DNA of 64,000 nt from Flavobacterium limnosediminis JC2902 (lineage in GTDB: Bacteria; Bacteroidota; Bacteroidia; Flavobacteriales; Flavobacteriaceae). The notes beneath the pieces were generated by a model. The model was not told where the DNA came from, did not search any database, and saw only the letters and a program-made list of their open reading frames with translations. The translations under genes and the position numbers were made by a program. Shown here piece by piece: positions 52,873-62,046 of the stretch; the first letter of the stretch is position 1; each line of letters opens with the position of its first letter. The stretch spans positions 186,001 to 250,000 of the forward strand of contig NZ_AVGG01000018.1 of the NCBI RefSeq assembly GCF_000498535.1, given 5' to 3'.

Positions 52873-54162
52873 ATGGTCGAAAAATTGATTTCATTTTCCT
52901 TGAAAAACCGACTTATTGTGCTGCTTGTGGCAGCCGGTTTATTTGGTTTGGGAATATACAGTGTTCAGCAAAACCCTATTGATGCCATCCCTGATTTATC
53001 GGAAAATCAAGTTATTGTTTTTACGGAATGGATGGGAAGAAGCCCACAGGTAATCGAAGCACAAGTTACCTATCCTTTGGTTTCTAATCTTCAGGGTATA
53101 CCAAAAGTTAAAAATATACGTGGAGCCTCCATGTTTGGGATGAGCTTTGTCTATATCATTTTTGAAGACAATGTGGATACCTACTGGGCAAGAACACGGG
53201 TGTTGGAAAGATTAAATTATGCCCAACGCTTACTCCCGCAAGATGTTGTTCCAACGTTAGGTCCTGATGGTACAGGAGTAGGTCATATTTTTTGGTATCA
53301 TTTTGAAACTAATGGAATGGACTTGGGAGAGCAAAGAGCCTTACAAGACTGGTATGTGAAATTTGCATTGCAAACAGTTCCAGGTGTTGCCGAAGTAGCT
53401 TCTTTTGGAGGTTTCGAAAAACAATATCAACTGGTGTTAGATCCGCTCAAAATGCAATATTATAACGTCAGCATGATGGAAGTTATGAATGCTGTAAAAT
53501 CAAATAACAACGACGTTGGAGGACGAAAATTTGAAATGAGTAACATGTCTTACATCGTAAGAGGTTTAGGATATATTAGGAATATTAAAGATGTCGAGAA
53601 TATTGCAATAAAAAATTACAATGCTGTTCCTGTACGGGTAAAAGATATTGGCTCGATTCAAATGGGAGGCGATTTACGATTGGGAATTTTTGACGAAAAT
53701 GGAAAAGGAGAAGTTGTTGGCGGAATTGTAGTGATGCGTTACGGCGAAAATGCCGACAAAGTAATACATGCAGTAAAAGAAAAAATGAAGGAGGTCGAAA
53801 AAGGTTTACCGGAAGGCGTTTCTTTTAAAACTTCCTACGACAGAAGTGAACTGATAGGAAAAGCAATTGCATCCGTTAAAGGGACGCTAATAGAAGAAAT
53901 GATTGCCGTATCTCTTGTTATCCTTATTTTTCTTTTCCATTGGAGAAGTGCTTTAATTATCCTTATACAGCTTCCTATATCAGTAGCTGTGGGCTTTATT
54001 TTACTTGAGGCTTTGGGTATCTCTTCCAATATTATGTCATTAACGGGTATTGCTCTGGCCATAGGAGTGGTTGTCGACGATGGTATTGTAATGGTGGAAA
54101 ATTCATATCGGAATATTTCGGAGAAACAGGAAGAAATGGTTAACAGTGAAGAATCTGATTAA
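52873..54162 (+). CDS. cusA: CusA/CzcA RND efflux pump, N-terminal part (frameshifted)
   Basis: These 429 residues form the first half of a heavy-metal RND transporter: first membrane helix (12-30), periplasmic porter domains, and the helix-4 motif VVVDDGIVMVENSYRN near 400-416. The frame ends at TAA 54160 after EEMVNSEESD, while the protein continues in another frame from about 54146. Together the parts total about 1080 residues, the normal size of a CusA pump. One inserted or two deleted bases near 54146-54162 would explain the split; no slippery sequence is visible, so it is more likely a mutation or a sequencing error than programmed frameshifting. Confidence 0.82.
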   Translation: MVEKLISFSLKNRLIVLLVAAGLFGLGIYSVQQNPIDAIPDLSENQVIVFTEWMGRSPQVIEAQVTYPLVSNLQGIPKVKNIRGASMFGMSFVYIIFEDNVDTYWARTRVLERLNYAQRLLPQDVVPTLGPDGTGVGHIFWYHFETNGMDLGEQRALQDWYVKFALQTVPGVAEVASFGGFEKQYQLVLDPLKMQYYNVSMMEVMNAVKSNNNDVGGRKFEMSNMSYIVRGLGYIRNIKDVENIAIKNYNAVPVRVKDIGSIQMGGDLRLGIFDENGKGEVVGGIVVMRYGENADKVIHAVKEKMKEVEKGLPEGVSFKTSYDRSELIGKAIASVKGTLIEEMIAVSLVILIFLFHWRSALIILIQLPISVAVGFILLEALGISSNIMSLTGIALAIGVVVDDGIVMVENSYRNISEKQEEMVNSEESD

Positions 54163-56101
54163 GATGAAAGGGAAACTACTAAAAATATTCAAAAAAGAAC
54201 GCGATCCATTATCTTCAGAAGAAAAACTTAAGATAATTGAATCGTCCTCTAAATTGGTGGGGCCAGGTGTTTTTTACTCAACAATAATTGTAATCGCCTC
54301 TTTTTTACCTGTGTTTCTTCTTACTGGAATGGAAGGTAAACTTTTTAGTCCATTAGCGTATACAAAATCCTTTATTCTTATAGTCGATGCTTTTTTGGCA
54401 ATCACGTTAACACCGGTACTGATTAGCTTTTTACTCAAAGGGAAACTCCGTCCGGAAGAAAAAAATCCAATCAATAGCCAACTCGAAGCAATCTACACAC
54501 CCATACTAACCTTTTGTCTGAAATGGCGTAAATCGGTATTAGGTTTTAATATCGTTGCATTATTGATTGGGGTGTTAATGTTTACCCGTTTAGGGTCAGA
54601 GTTCATGCCTCCATTAGATGAAAGTTCCATTTTATTTATGCCGGTAACATTACCAGATGTGTCAAATTCTGAAGTAAAAAGGATTTTGCAAGTACAGGAT
54701 AAATTAATAAAATCAGTGCCCGAAGTAGATCACGTTTTAGGAAAAGCTGGTAGGGCAAACACGGCCACCGATAACAGTCCGATAAGCATGATTGAAACCA
54801 TTATTTTGTTAAAGCCCCAAGAAGAATGGAGAGAAGGCAAAACAAAAAATGACATCATCACTGAAATAAATAATAAACTGCAGATTCCGGGAGTAGCAAA
54901 CGGTTTTACACAGCCTATTATCAATCGTATCAACATGCTTTCAACCGGTATTCGAACGGATGTTGGAATAAAAATTTACGGTGCAAGTTTAGATACTATC
55001 GATGTTTTATCTCAAAAAATCAAAAAAACCTTGGAAGGTACTTCCGGGGTAAAAGATTTATATTCAGAACCTATCACAGGAGGAAAATATATAGACATTG
55101 AAGCAAAACGAGAAGTTATTGGCCGATACGGACTTTCTATTGATGATATCAATAACGTTGTCGAAGCGGCTATTGGTGGAATGAAACTAACGACAACCAT
55201 TGAGGGAAGACAACGGTTCTCTGTAAATGCAAGATATGCACAGGAATACAGAAACAGCCTCGATGCTTTAAAAAAATTACAGGTACAAACGATGCAATAT
55301 GGTCCAATTCCCTTAGAAATTGTTGCCGACGTTAAAATAAGTGATGGACCTCCCATGATAAACAGTGAAAATGCAATGCTTCGAGGGAGTGTATTGTTTA
55401 ATGTTCGGGAACGTGATTTGGGCAGTACGGTAAAAGAGGCGCAGAAAAAATTAAACGCCATGATGACTAAAATGCCCAAAGGATATTATGTGGAATGGAG
55501 CGGACAATGGGAAAATCAAATCAGAGCCAACAAAACATTGAGTCTGATTTTGCCTATAGTAGTTGTTATTATTTTTCTCATTCTGTTTTTTACCTATCGT
55601 TCCATGAAAGAAGCGTTAATCACCATGATAACAGTACCCTTTGCTTTAATTGGCGGAATTTTTATGGTCTATTTTTATGGTATCAACTTGTCGGTTGCAG
55701 TGGCTGTTGGTTTTATTGCATTGTTTGGAATGGCCATAGAAACGGCAATGTTAATGACCATTTATTTGAATGAATCCATGAACAAAATGGTGGAGAAATA
55801 CGGAAATAGCAAAGAGGTTATCACCGAAGAAACATTGAGGCAATATATTATTGATGGATCAGCAAAAAGGTTGCGACCAAAACTAATGACCGTTTCGGTT
55901 TCATTATTTGGTTTGATACCAATTCTGTGGGCAACAGGAGCAGGAGCCGATGTGATGCTTCCTATCACTGTCCCTCTTATTGGCGGAACAATTACGTCCA
56001 CTATTTATGTTTTATTAGTAACACCTGTTGTTTTTGAAATGGTAAAACTCCGTGAACTGAAAACAAACGGTAAAATAGAAATTTTAGATGCTAAAGAATA
56101 A
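54146..56101 (+). CDS. cusA: CusA/CzcA RND efflux pump, C-terminal part (frameshifted)
   Basis: These 651 residues complete the pump begun at 52873: SSSKLVGPGVFYSTIIVIASFLPVFLLTGMEGKLFSPLAYTKSF is the CusA/CzcA segment right after helix 4, and the final helices (SLILPIVVVIIFLILFFTYRSMKEALI ... TVPLIGGTITSTIYVLLVTPVVFE) are intact. The annotated ATG at 54146 is only where the frame opens; no independent start is credible. RND pumps of this type drive export of Cu+/Ag+ or Co/Zn/Cd using the proton gradient. The gene overlaps the outer-membrane factor gene by 14 bp. Confidence 0.82.
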   Translation: MKNLIKMKGKLLKIFKKERDPLSSEEKLKIIESSSKLVGPGVFYSTIIVIASFLPVFLLTGMEGKLFSPLAYTKSFILIVDAFLAITLTPVLISFLLKGKLRPEEKNPINSQLEAIYTPILTFCLKWRKSVLGFNIVALLIGVLMFTRLGSEFMPPLDESSILFMPVTLPDVSNSEVKRILQVQDKLIKSVPEVDHVLGKAGRANTATDNSPISMIETIILLKPQEEWREGKTKNDIITEINNKLQIPGVANGFTQPIINRINMLSTGIRTDVGIKIYGASLDTIDVLSQKIKKTLEGTSGVKDLYSEPITGGKYIDIEAKREVIGRYGLSIDDINNVVEAAIGGMKLTTTIEGRQRFSVNARYAQEYRNSLDALKKLQVQTMQYGPIPLEIVADVKISDGPPMINSENAMLRGSVLFNVRERDLGSTVKEAQKKLNAMMTKMPKGYYVEWSGQWENQIRANKTLSLILPIVVVIIFLILFFTYRSMKEALITMITVPFALIGGIFMVYFYGINLSVAVAVGFIALFGMAIETAMLMTIYLNESMNKMVEKYGNSKEVITEETLRQYIIDGSAKRLRPKLMTVSVSLFGLIPILWATGAGADVMLPITVPLIGGTITSTIYVLLVTPVVFEMVKLRELKTNGKIEILDAKE

Positions 56102-57341
56102 GTATTATATAGCAATAGGTTGTTTGATTTTAGGCTTCGTTTCAAGTAGAGCCCAAACAGTTTCGTTGGATGAAATTTTGAAAAAGATCGAAACAAATAA
56201 TCCACAATTAAAAATGTATGATGCCGATATACAAAGTATGGAAGCAGCTGCTAAAGGTGCTAAAAGTTGGATGCCACCACAGGTTGAAACGGGTTTCTTT
56301 ATGACGCCATACAATTCCAAAATGTGGAAGGCTGATGAGATATCACCCGGAATGGGATCTTATATGTTGGGCGTCACGCAAATGATTCCGAATTCCAAAA
56401 AACTGAACACCGATTTTAAGTATATGAGCGCAATGTCTTCTGTGGAAAAAGAAAACAAAAACTATACGATTAATCAACTCAATGCTTTGGCTAAAACAAA
56501 TTATTACCAATGGCTTGTATTCAATAAGAAAATAAAAATTGCTGATGATAATTTACTCCTTTTAGACTACATGATTAAAAGTATGGAGATACGCTATCAA
56601 TACAATATGGATAAATTGCCAACTTACTACAAAGCAAAATCACAATACAGTGCATTACAGAGTGTGATTGTTATGTTGCAAAATGACATAGCACAAAAAA
56701 GGATTATGCTGAATATGCTGATGGCAAGAGATAAAAATACCGCATTTGAGATTGATACGACATATAAACTAACCGATTTTAATCTGATAAAAACCGATAC
56801 AACACAGCTTTCCCAAAATAGAAGTGACATAAAGGCGATTGAAAAAACAATGGCATTAAATCAGCTGAAAATAGAAGCCGAAAAAACAAAGTTTTTGCCG
56901 GAGTTTGGAGTTAAATATGATCATATGTTTGCTTTTGGGCAACAACCACAACAATTCTCTTTAATGGGAATGGTTACCATCCCAATGCCTTGGTCAATCA
57001 AAATGAACAAAGCCAATATCAGTAGTTTTCAAATTAAAAATGAAAGTCTTAATTGGCAAAAACAAATGATACTGAATGAGGCATCAGGAATGATTTCCGG
57101 AATGCAAACCGAACTGACAAACTTCAAAAAACAGTATGATATTGCCGAGAGAAATATTATTCCTGCCTTGCGTAAAAACTACGACACGGCTATTATCGCC
57201 TGGCAAAATAATACCGGAGATTTGTTTGTGGTACTCGATGCCTGGGAGGCGTTAAATATGGCGCAAATGGATTCGCTAGATAAATTACAGGCCATTTTGG
57301 CGACACAGGTTGAAATTGAAAAGCAACTGGAAACTAAATAA
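56088..57341 (+). CDS. cusC: TolC-family outer-membrane efflux protein (CusC-like)
   Basis: This 417-residue precursor has a signal peptide (MLKNKYYIAIGCLILGFVSSRAQ) and the long helical coiled segments of the outer-membrane efflux (OEP) fold, with Asn/Gln-rich turns and paired MTPYNSKMW / ALAKTNYYQWLVFNKK. Its first 14 bp overlap the end of the pump gene, and the adaptor gene follows after 2 bp, so it is the outer-membrane channel of the same tripartite system. Confidence 0.85.
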   Translation: MLKNKYYIAIGCLILGFVSSRAQTVSLDEILKKIETNNPQLKMYDADIQSMEAAAKGAKSWMPPQVETGFFMTPYNSKMWKADEISPGMGSYMLGVTQMIPNSKKLNTDFKYMSAMSSVEKENKNYTINQLNALAKTNYYQWLVFNKKIKIADDNLLLLDYMIKSMEIRYQYNMDKLPTYYKAKSQYSALQSVIVMLQNDIAQKRIMLNMLMARDKNTAFEIDTTYKLTDFNLIKTDTTQLSQNRSDIKAIEKTMALNQLKIEAEKTKFLPEFGVKYDHMFAFGQQPQQFSLMGMVTIPMPWSIKMNKANISSFQIKNESLNWQKQMILNEASGMISGMQTELTNFKKQYDIAERNIIPALRKNYDTAIIAWQNNTGDLFVVLDAWEALNMAQMDSLDKLQAILATQVEIEKQLETK

Positions 57342-57343
57342 TT

Positions 57344-58588
57344 ATGAACCGATATTTAAAATACAGTTTAATAACCATTGTGATTTTAACGATTGGATTT
57401 GTAATCTATTATTTTACTACCAAATCGGAGAACCATTCCGGTCACGAGCAACAAGCAGTGGTTTATACCTGTTCGATGCACCCAGAGATTATTCGTGACA
57501 AACCCGGAAATTGTCCTATTTGCGGAATGACTTTAGTAAAAAAGGTAACCAATAATCATACAGAAGAAAACAATTCGATTGAAAATGTTTTAAAGCCAAC
57601 TGATAATTTTATTGTTGGAAATTATCAAACTACGACTGCAAAAGACACAACGGTAAGCAGTGAAATCAATTTACCCGGTAGTGTGGCTTACGATCCAAAT
57701 TCTTTTGTAAACATTGCGGCAAGGGTAAGTGGAAGAATTGAAAAAATGTATGTGAATTACAAATACCAAAAGGTAAATAAAGGACAAAAACTTTTTGACT
57801 TATACAGCCCGGAATTACTTACGGAACAACAAAACTTTATTTATTTAATTTCAAATGATGCAGCTAATACTTCAATTGTTGAAGCTTCAAAACAAAAATT
57901 AAAGCTCTACGGTATGAGTGGTAATCAAATTAATGCGTTAATCTCAACTAAAAAGGCAAACCCCATAATTTCAATTTATAGTCCTGCTTACGGAATAATT
58001 GACGCAACGGAAACAATGGATGTCAATAGCAATACGATGTCTAATGCAAGTGCTCCCTCTGAAGTCTTAAATGTTAAAGAAGGGAATTATATAAAAAAGG
58101 GAGAAACGGTGTTTAAATTAGTCAATACCAATAAAGTATGGGGTGTTTTTAATGTCTTACAAGGATATAGCGGATTGCTAAAGGTGAATCAACCCATTAC
58201 AATTACAACAGAATTAGATGAAAATTACAATATCAACGCTCATATAAACTTTATAGAAACGCAGTTAAGCGCAACCGATAAATCCAATAGAATTAGGGTG
58301 TATCTAAGCAACAGCACGTTAAAACTACCTATAGGGTTACGTTTACAGGGAAGGGTAAAAACAAACCTGATTAAAGGCTTTTGGTTGCATAAACAAGCAT
58401 TCGTTAGTATCGGAAATAAGAAAATAGTTTTTGTCAAAATGAACAACGGCTTTAAGGCTAAAGAAATAAAAACGGGAATTGAAATGGAAGATTATATTCA
58501 GGTCATAAACGGGATTTCTGTTAATGATACTATTGCCCGAAACGCGCAGTATTTAATAGACAGCGAAAGCTTCATTAAAACCGAGTAA
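57344..58588 (+). CDS. cusB: RND periplasmic adaptor with N-terminal metal-binding domain (CusB-like)
   Basis: This 414-residue protein has one N-terminal membrane anchor (6-24), then a heavy-metal-binding domain with Cys43, Cys57 and Cys60 (YTCSMHPE ... PGNCPICGM), and the membrane-fusion barrel-sandwich and lipoyl domains (about 100-400). It connects the RND pump to the outer-membrane channel. It begins 2 bp after cusC and is followed after 2 bp by a second adaptor gene. Confidence 0.88.
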   Translation: MNRYLKYSLITIVILTIGFVIYYFTTKSENHSGHEQQAVVYTCSMHPEIIRDKPGNCPICGMTLVKKVTNNHTEENNSIENVLKPTDNFIVGNYQTTTAKDTTVSSEINLPGSVAYDPNSFVNIAARVSGRIEKMYVNYKYQKVNKGQKLFDLYSPELLTEQQNFIYLISNDAANTSIVEASKQKLKLYGMSGNQINALISTKKANPIISIYSPAYGIIDATETMDVNSNTMSNASAPSEVLNVKEGNYIKKGETVFKLVNTNKVWGVFNVLQGYSGLLKVNQPITITTELDENYNINAHINFIETQLSATDKSNRIRVYLSNSTLKLPIGLRLQGRVKTNLIKGFWLHKQAFVSIGNKKIVFVKMNNGFKAKEIKTGIEMEDYIQVINGISVNDTIARNAQYLIDSESFIKTE

Positions 58589-58590
58589 AA

Positions 58591-59811
58591 ATGAAAAAGA
58601 TAATAAAATATAGTATTACAGGACTACTATTATTCATGGTGGTAACGGCCTGCACTACTAAAAATAAAGAAGACCATTCAGGACATGACATGGGAAAAGA
58701 AACTACTTTCTACACGTGTTCCATGGATCCACAAATTAAAGAAGACAAACCCGGAAAATGTCCTATTTGTCATATGTCTTTAACTCCAATAAAAAGCAGC
58801 GATACCAATGCAAACGAAATAAGTTTGAGCAAACAGCAAATACAATTGGGAAATATTACCACACAAACTATTGCAGCAATGCAAAACAATTTAGAACAAA
58901 GTTATACGGGAGTTTTAACAATTAACCAAGAGAAAATTAATACCGTTTCAGCAAGAGCAATGGGTCGAATTGAAAAACTCTACTATAAAACAACTGGCGA
59001 ATATGTGCGTAAAAATGATGCCTTGTACTCTTTGTACAGTGAAGATATAGCCATAGCCAAACAGGATTATTTTACGGCTTACGAACAGCTTTCCATGCCG
59101 GGTGATTTTGGAAAGAACGCTCAAAATATGCTTAATGCGGCCAAACAAAAACTTTTATTCTTGGGGTTGTCAAATTCTCAAATCGAAAACATAAAAAACA
59201 ATAAGGTAATTTCACCCTATACAACCTTTTACAGTACCACAAGTGGTTATATTTCCGAGATAATGGCAACAGAAGGAAGTTATATGATGGAAGGTTCCGC
59301 TATAATTAAATTGGCTGATTTAAGTAATCTTTGGCTCGAAGCACAAGTAAACGTAAACTATGCAAAAAGTATTAATCTTGGGCAAAATGCCAAAGTTTCT
59401 TTTACTGATTTCCCGGATAAAACAATCAATGCGAAAGTTACGTTTATCAATCCCGAAATCAATCCTGATACCCGACTGCTTTTAATACGACTGCAAGTGC
59501 CAAATCAAAATTTTGCATTGAAACAGGGTATGCAGGCCATCGTTAAACTAAACCAATCCAATATAAAAGGAATTTTTATTCCGGCGGATGCAGTTATCAG
59601 AGAGCAAGATGCCTCTTACATCTGGATAGAAAAAAGTCCGGGCATATTTGAAAATCTTAGGGTGGAAACGGGAATAGAAACCAATGGATTGATAGAAATT
59701 AAATCAGAGATTGATGCTTCAAAAAAGGTAGTAATTACTGGGGCGTATGCCATAAACAGTGAGTTCAAATTCCGCAAAGGATCCGACCCGATGGACAATA
59801 TGAAAATGTAA
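58591..59811 (+). CDS. second RND adaptor lipoprotein with metal-binding domain (CusB-like)
   Basis: This 406-residue protein has a lipoprotein signal ending at Cys21, an HMBD with Cys43, Cys57 and Cys60 (YTCSMDPQ ... PGKCPICHM; His replaces the usual Gly), and the adaptor fold (about 85-395). It differs from its neighbour in anchoring (lipid versus membrane helix) and in HMBD details. Two adaptors in one operon may allow different assemblies of the pump. It ends the operon; no clear intrinsic terminator follows. Confidence 0.87.
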   Translation: MKKIIKYSITGLLLFMVVTACTTKNKEDHSGHDMGKETTFYTCSMDPQIKEDKPGKCPICHMSLTPIKSSDTNANEISLSKQQIQLGNITTQTIAAMQNNLEQSYTGVLTINQEKINTVSARAMGRIEKLYYKTTGEYVRKNDALYSLYSEDIAIAKQDYFTAYEQLSMPGDFGKNAQNMLNAAKQKLLFLGLSNSQIENIKNNKVISPYTTFYSTTSGYISEIMATEGSYMMEGSAIIKLADLSNLWLEAQVNVNYAKSINLGQNAKVSFTDFPDKTINAKVTFINPEINPDTRLLLIRLQVPNQNFALKQGMQAIVKLNQSNIKGIFIPADAVIREQDASYIWIEKSPGIFENLRVETGIETNGLIEIKSEIDASKKVVITGAYAINSEFKFRKGSDPMDNMKM

Positions 59812-60138
59812 AAATGTAAAAAGTTAATCATTAAGCAAACCGATGTAAGAAATGAAAATAATTGTTACATCAACAAAAGACAGGTAAAAGTCTTATGCGT
59901 TTGTTTTTGGACTTGTTTTTTTCCGCTTTTAGCCATTGGTGCTTTTGCACTTGGACTTGGAAGTATTGAGTTATTTGTCGGATGAACAATGTGGATATTT
60001 CAAATAATGGTTTTAATTTCTAATCATTGCTTATCCTAAACATAGTTGCAGCTATCCTTTATTGTTTGATATGCAAAGTGCGGAGTTAGTTTTCACGGAT
60101 AATCAAGGGTGTAATCTTAAAAAAATAGAGCTTCTATT
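59812..60138. other. non-coding interval after the efflux operon
   Basis: No gene or terminator seen. Around 59895-59985 short in-frame fragments (for example VFGLVFF, then ALGLGSIELFVG in another frame) suggest the remains of a membrane-protein gene. Confidence 0.4.
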
Positions 60139-60258
60139 TCAAATCTCCCTCCAACTCCCGTTATATCCTCGTTTCTTCAGGCCATCATACAACTTTCCCT
60201 TCAACCAAACCCCGGCAAACACAATCACAATCAACCCAAAAATCTCATACGATTCCAT
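60139..60258 (-). CDS. possible 39-residue membrane peptide
   Basis: An ATG at 60258 reads MESYEIFGLIVIVFAGVWLK followed by GKLYDGLKKRGYNGSWREI and TGA. One clear membrane helix (about 7-20) with a positively charged, cytoplasm-facing tail gives it the character of a small membrane protein. No promoter is evident. Could be a fortuitous frame, but its hydrophobic/basic pattern is unlike random AT-rich DNA. Confidence 0.4.
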   Translation of the reverse strand: MESYEIFGLIVIVFAGVWLKGKLYDGLKKRGYNGSWREI

Positions 60259-60492
60259 ACCTCAAAAATACAGCAAGTAGGGTAGTGCACACCCGCAACA
60301 AAATTAAGAGCTTCGTTTTTAACAACTACTTATCCCAAATTAACAACAATATCATATTGCTATAAAAACAAAAGATGTCCTAGAGTATCTTTTGTGTAAA
60401 CGGTAAAAAATTTTTTTAGTTTTGTCCTAAAGCTCGACTTAATTCAAAACCGCTGTTAGTGTAAGTTTTTTATTATTATTCTTTAGTGAATT
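60259..60492. other. non-coding interval with hairpin
   Basis: The only structure seen is ACAAAAGAT / ATCTTTTGT at about 60369-60396, a 9-bp stem with a 10-base loop GTCCTAGAGT and no T run. The word TGTCCTAG also occurs at 44504 and 44710 near the other island edge. The 3' end of the leftward gene at 60493 is about 100 bp away. Confidence 0.4.
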
Positions 60493-61188
60493 TTATAGTT
60501 CTGTAGCCTCCTGATAAAATTCAATACCTAAAGCTAAAAACAAAGGTTTTGTCGAATTTGGTGTAACAGTATTTGTATGACTGATAATGGCTGTCCCGAT
60601 AGCATTCCACGGCAAAATCGCAGTTTCTGAATTGTCTGTTACAAACGTTTCATTCTCAAAATCAATTTCTGCACCACCCGAAATAATCTTGAAGTGGGTT
60701 GTACCACTCGGGGCAACAACCATGTTAGTGGGAATGAACGAAGCAATATCCACTTTAATTTCACCGGTCACACGATCAATAGTGGGTACATAGGGAGCAA
60801 ATAGGGTGGTACCCAGTTTTCCTCTTATGTTAAACTCAAAGCCCAATAATAATTCCGCTTCACCGTCAATTACATTTCGTAAGCCCCTTGGACTGGTTAG
60901 ATCCGCCTGAATTACTTTCATTATGGTTTGAGTTAATCGACTAACCATTCTGTGGTCTGAAGAATTTAAGAGTAGGGAGCGTAAAGCAGTTCTTAGCATT
61001 TTTCCTGCCTTTCCTGCCCATCCAAATTCCGAGCCGTTTTCACGTGTTCGCTGAAATGCCGGATCGCTTGCAATTCTTTTGGCATCAATGCCCCCTTTTT
61101 CACGAACTAAATACCCGTCACCACTTTTGTAAAAGGTTACATCACCGATGGTACCTTTAATTTTAAATATGCCTTTCTGTCTGGCCAT
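60493..61188 (-). CDS. conserved hypothetical protein (MARQKGIFKIKG family)
   Basis: This 231-residue soluble protein begins MARQKGIFKIKGTIGDVTFYKS and is rich in Arg/Ala early (FQRTRENGSEFGWAGKAGKML) and beta-rich later. I recall similar proteins of this length scattered through Bacteroidetes genomes, all of unknown function. There is no signal peptide or membrane segment. A 298-bp region separates it from the divergent HTH-like gene. Nothing in the sequence assigns a biochemical role. Confidence 0.72.
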   Translation of the reverse strand: MARQKGIFKIKGTIGDVTFYKSGDGYLVREKGGIDAKRIASDPAFQRTRENGSEFGWAGKAGKMLRTALRSLLLNSSDHRMVSRLTQTIMKVIQADLTSPRGLRNVIDGEAELLLGFEFNIRGKLGTTLFAPYVPTIDRVTGEIKVDIASFIPTNMVVAPSGTTHFKIISGGAEIDFENETFVTDNSETAILPWNAIGTAIISHTNTVTPNSTKPLFLALGIEFYQEATEL

Positions 61189-61410
61189 AATTTTCTTTTT
61201 TAAAGATTAATAATTCATTGTTACTTCTTCAATCCTAAATTCTGTTGCAACATTTCTCTGATTTATTCTGTTGCAAATTTGGGTTTTAATCAGACTGATT
61301 TTAAGTGAAGGATTCAATAGGGTGGTAACTGTACAAATCTGTCATAAAAGGGTGCGAAATGACCATATTTGTCTTTTTAACAGCCACTTAAAACCGGTAC
61401 TTATTTTATA

Positions 61411-61418
61411 TAGTTTTG
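61411..61418 (+). promoter_or_regulatory. putative -7 promoter box
   Basis: TAGTTTTG matches TAnnTTTG on the plus strand 67 bp upstream of the ATG at 61486. No TTTG is visible at the ideal -33 distance. Confidence 0.4.
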
Positions 61419-61485
61419 CAATTGAAGTGTAATAAAAAAGAAAGTTTAGTAAACAGCAAAGCCTGAGATAAGGCATGGATAGTGT

Positions 61486-61689
61486 ATGAAAACAGCATCA
61501 AAAAGAGCATGTATTTATCCGAAGGATATACAGTGTATTACAGGGAAAAGTTACCGCCAAAGCACAAGGCTGTTGCAAAGAATCAGAGAAGATTTAAACA
61601 AACCGCAAAAGAGTTTTGTCAGTATCGAAGAATTTTGCCAGTATACAGGTTTAAAATACGAACATATAGAATCATATATTATCGGCTAA
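61486..61689 (+). CDS. small HTH/excisionase-like protein
   Basis: This 67-residue basic protein, CIYPKDIQCITGKSYRQSTRLLQRIREDL ... FVSIEEFCQYTGLKYEHIESYI, has two short helix-turn-helix-like segments resembling excisionase or MerR-type DNA-binding modules. Similar short proteins are common in flavobacteria. It may regulate, or assist excision of, the island in which it lies, but no integrase gene is present. An alternative frame on the same strand (61482-61724) is a shadow. Confidence 0.65.
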   Translation: MKTASKRACIYPKDIQCITGKSYRQSTRLLQRIREDLNKPQKSFVSIEEFCQYTGLKYEHIESYIIG

Positions 61690-62046
61690 AGCTTCAAGTT
61701 AGACCATTATCCCAAGCGGCCTAGTAGTTGTAAAAAGCTCTAAATTTGGTTGTCCATTCACTACGCCGGTAATATTACTGAAGGCGATTACCGGCCATTG
61801 ACATCTAAAATTGATTGCTTGATTTGAGGCACGCAGCTAAAATCACTTTGATAGTGTACTGGTTTATTCAGCCCATAATTAAGTGGGGGCCCGCCGTCTT
61901 TATGCATTCTCATTCATAAAGTAAGATCGCAAATACTTCGTGCGTTAGGCTCACCAAAAAGGTGTGTTTTATAGTTGAGTTAATTAGAGGAAGAGAACAT
62001 TAATACATTTCTGCAATATAAAAGATACCTATTCGTATAAAATTTT
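61690..62046. other. right edge of the accessory island
   Basis: No gene seen. It holds an inverted repeat GCCGGTAAT (61775-61783) / ATTACCGGC (61797-61805) without a T run, and a short GGGGGCCCG stretch near 61887. The segment abuts the stop codon of the intact symporter. Confidence 0.5.

Noticed and set aside
54140..54165. Programmed ribosomal frameshift in the pump gene
   Set aside because: No slippery heptamer, stop-adjacent stimulator or downstream pseudoknot could be recognised, and relatives of the family are not known to use it.
61482..61724. 80-residue plus-strand frame overlapping the HTH-like gene
   Set aside because: The frame at 61486-61689 has the coherent DNA-binding-like sequence; the other is a shadow.
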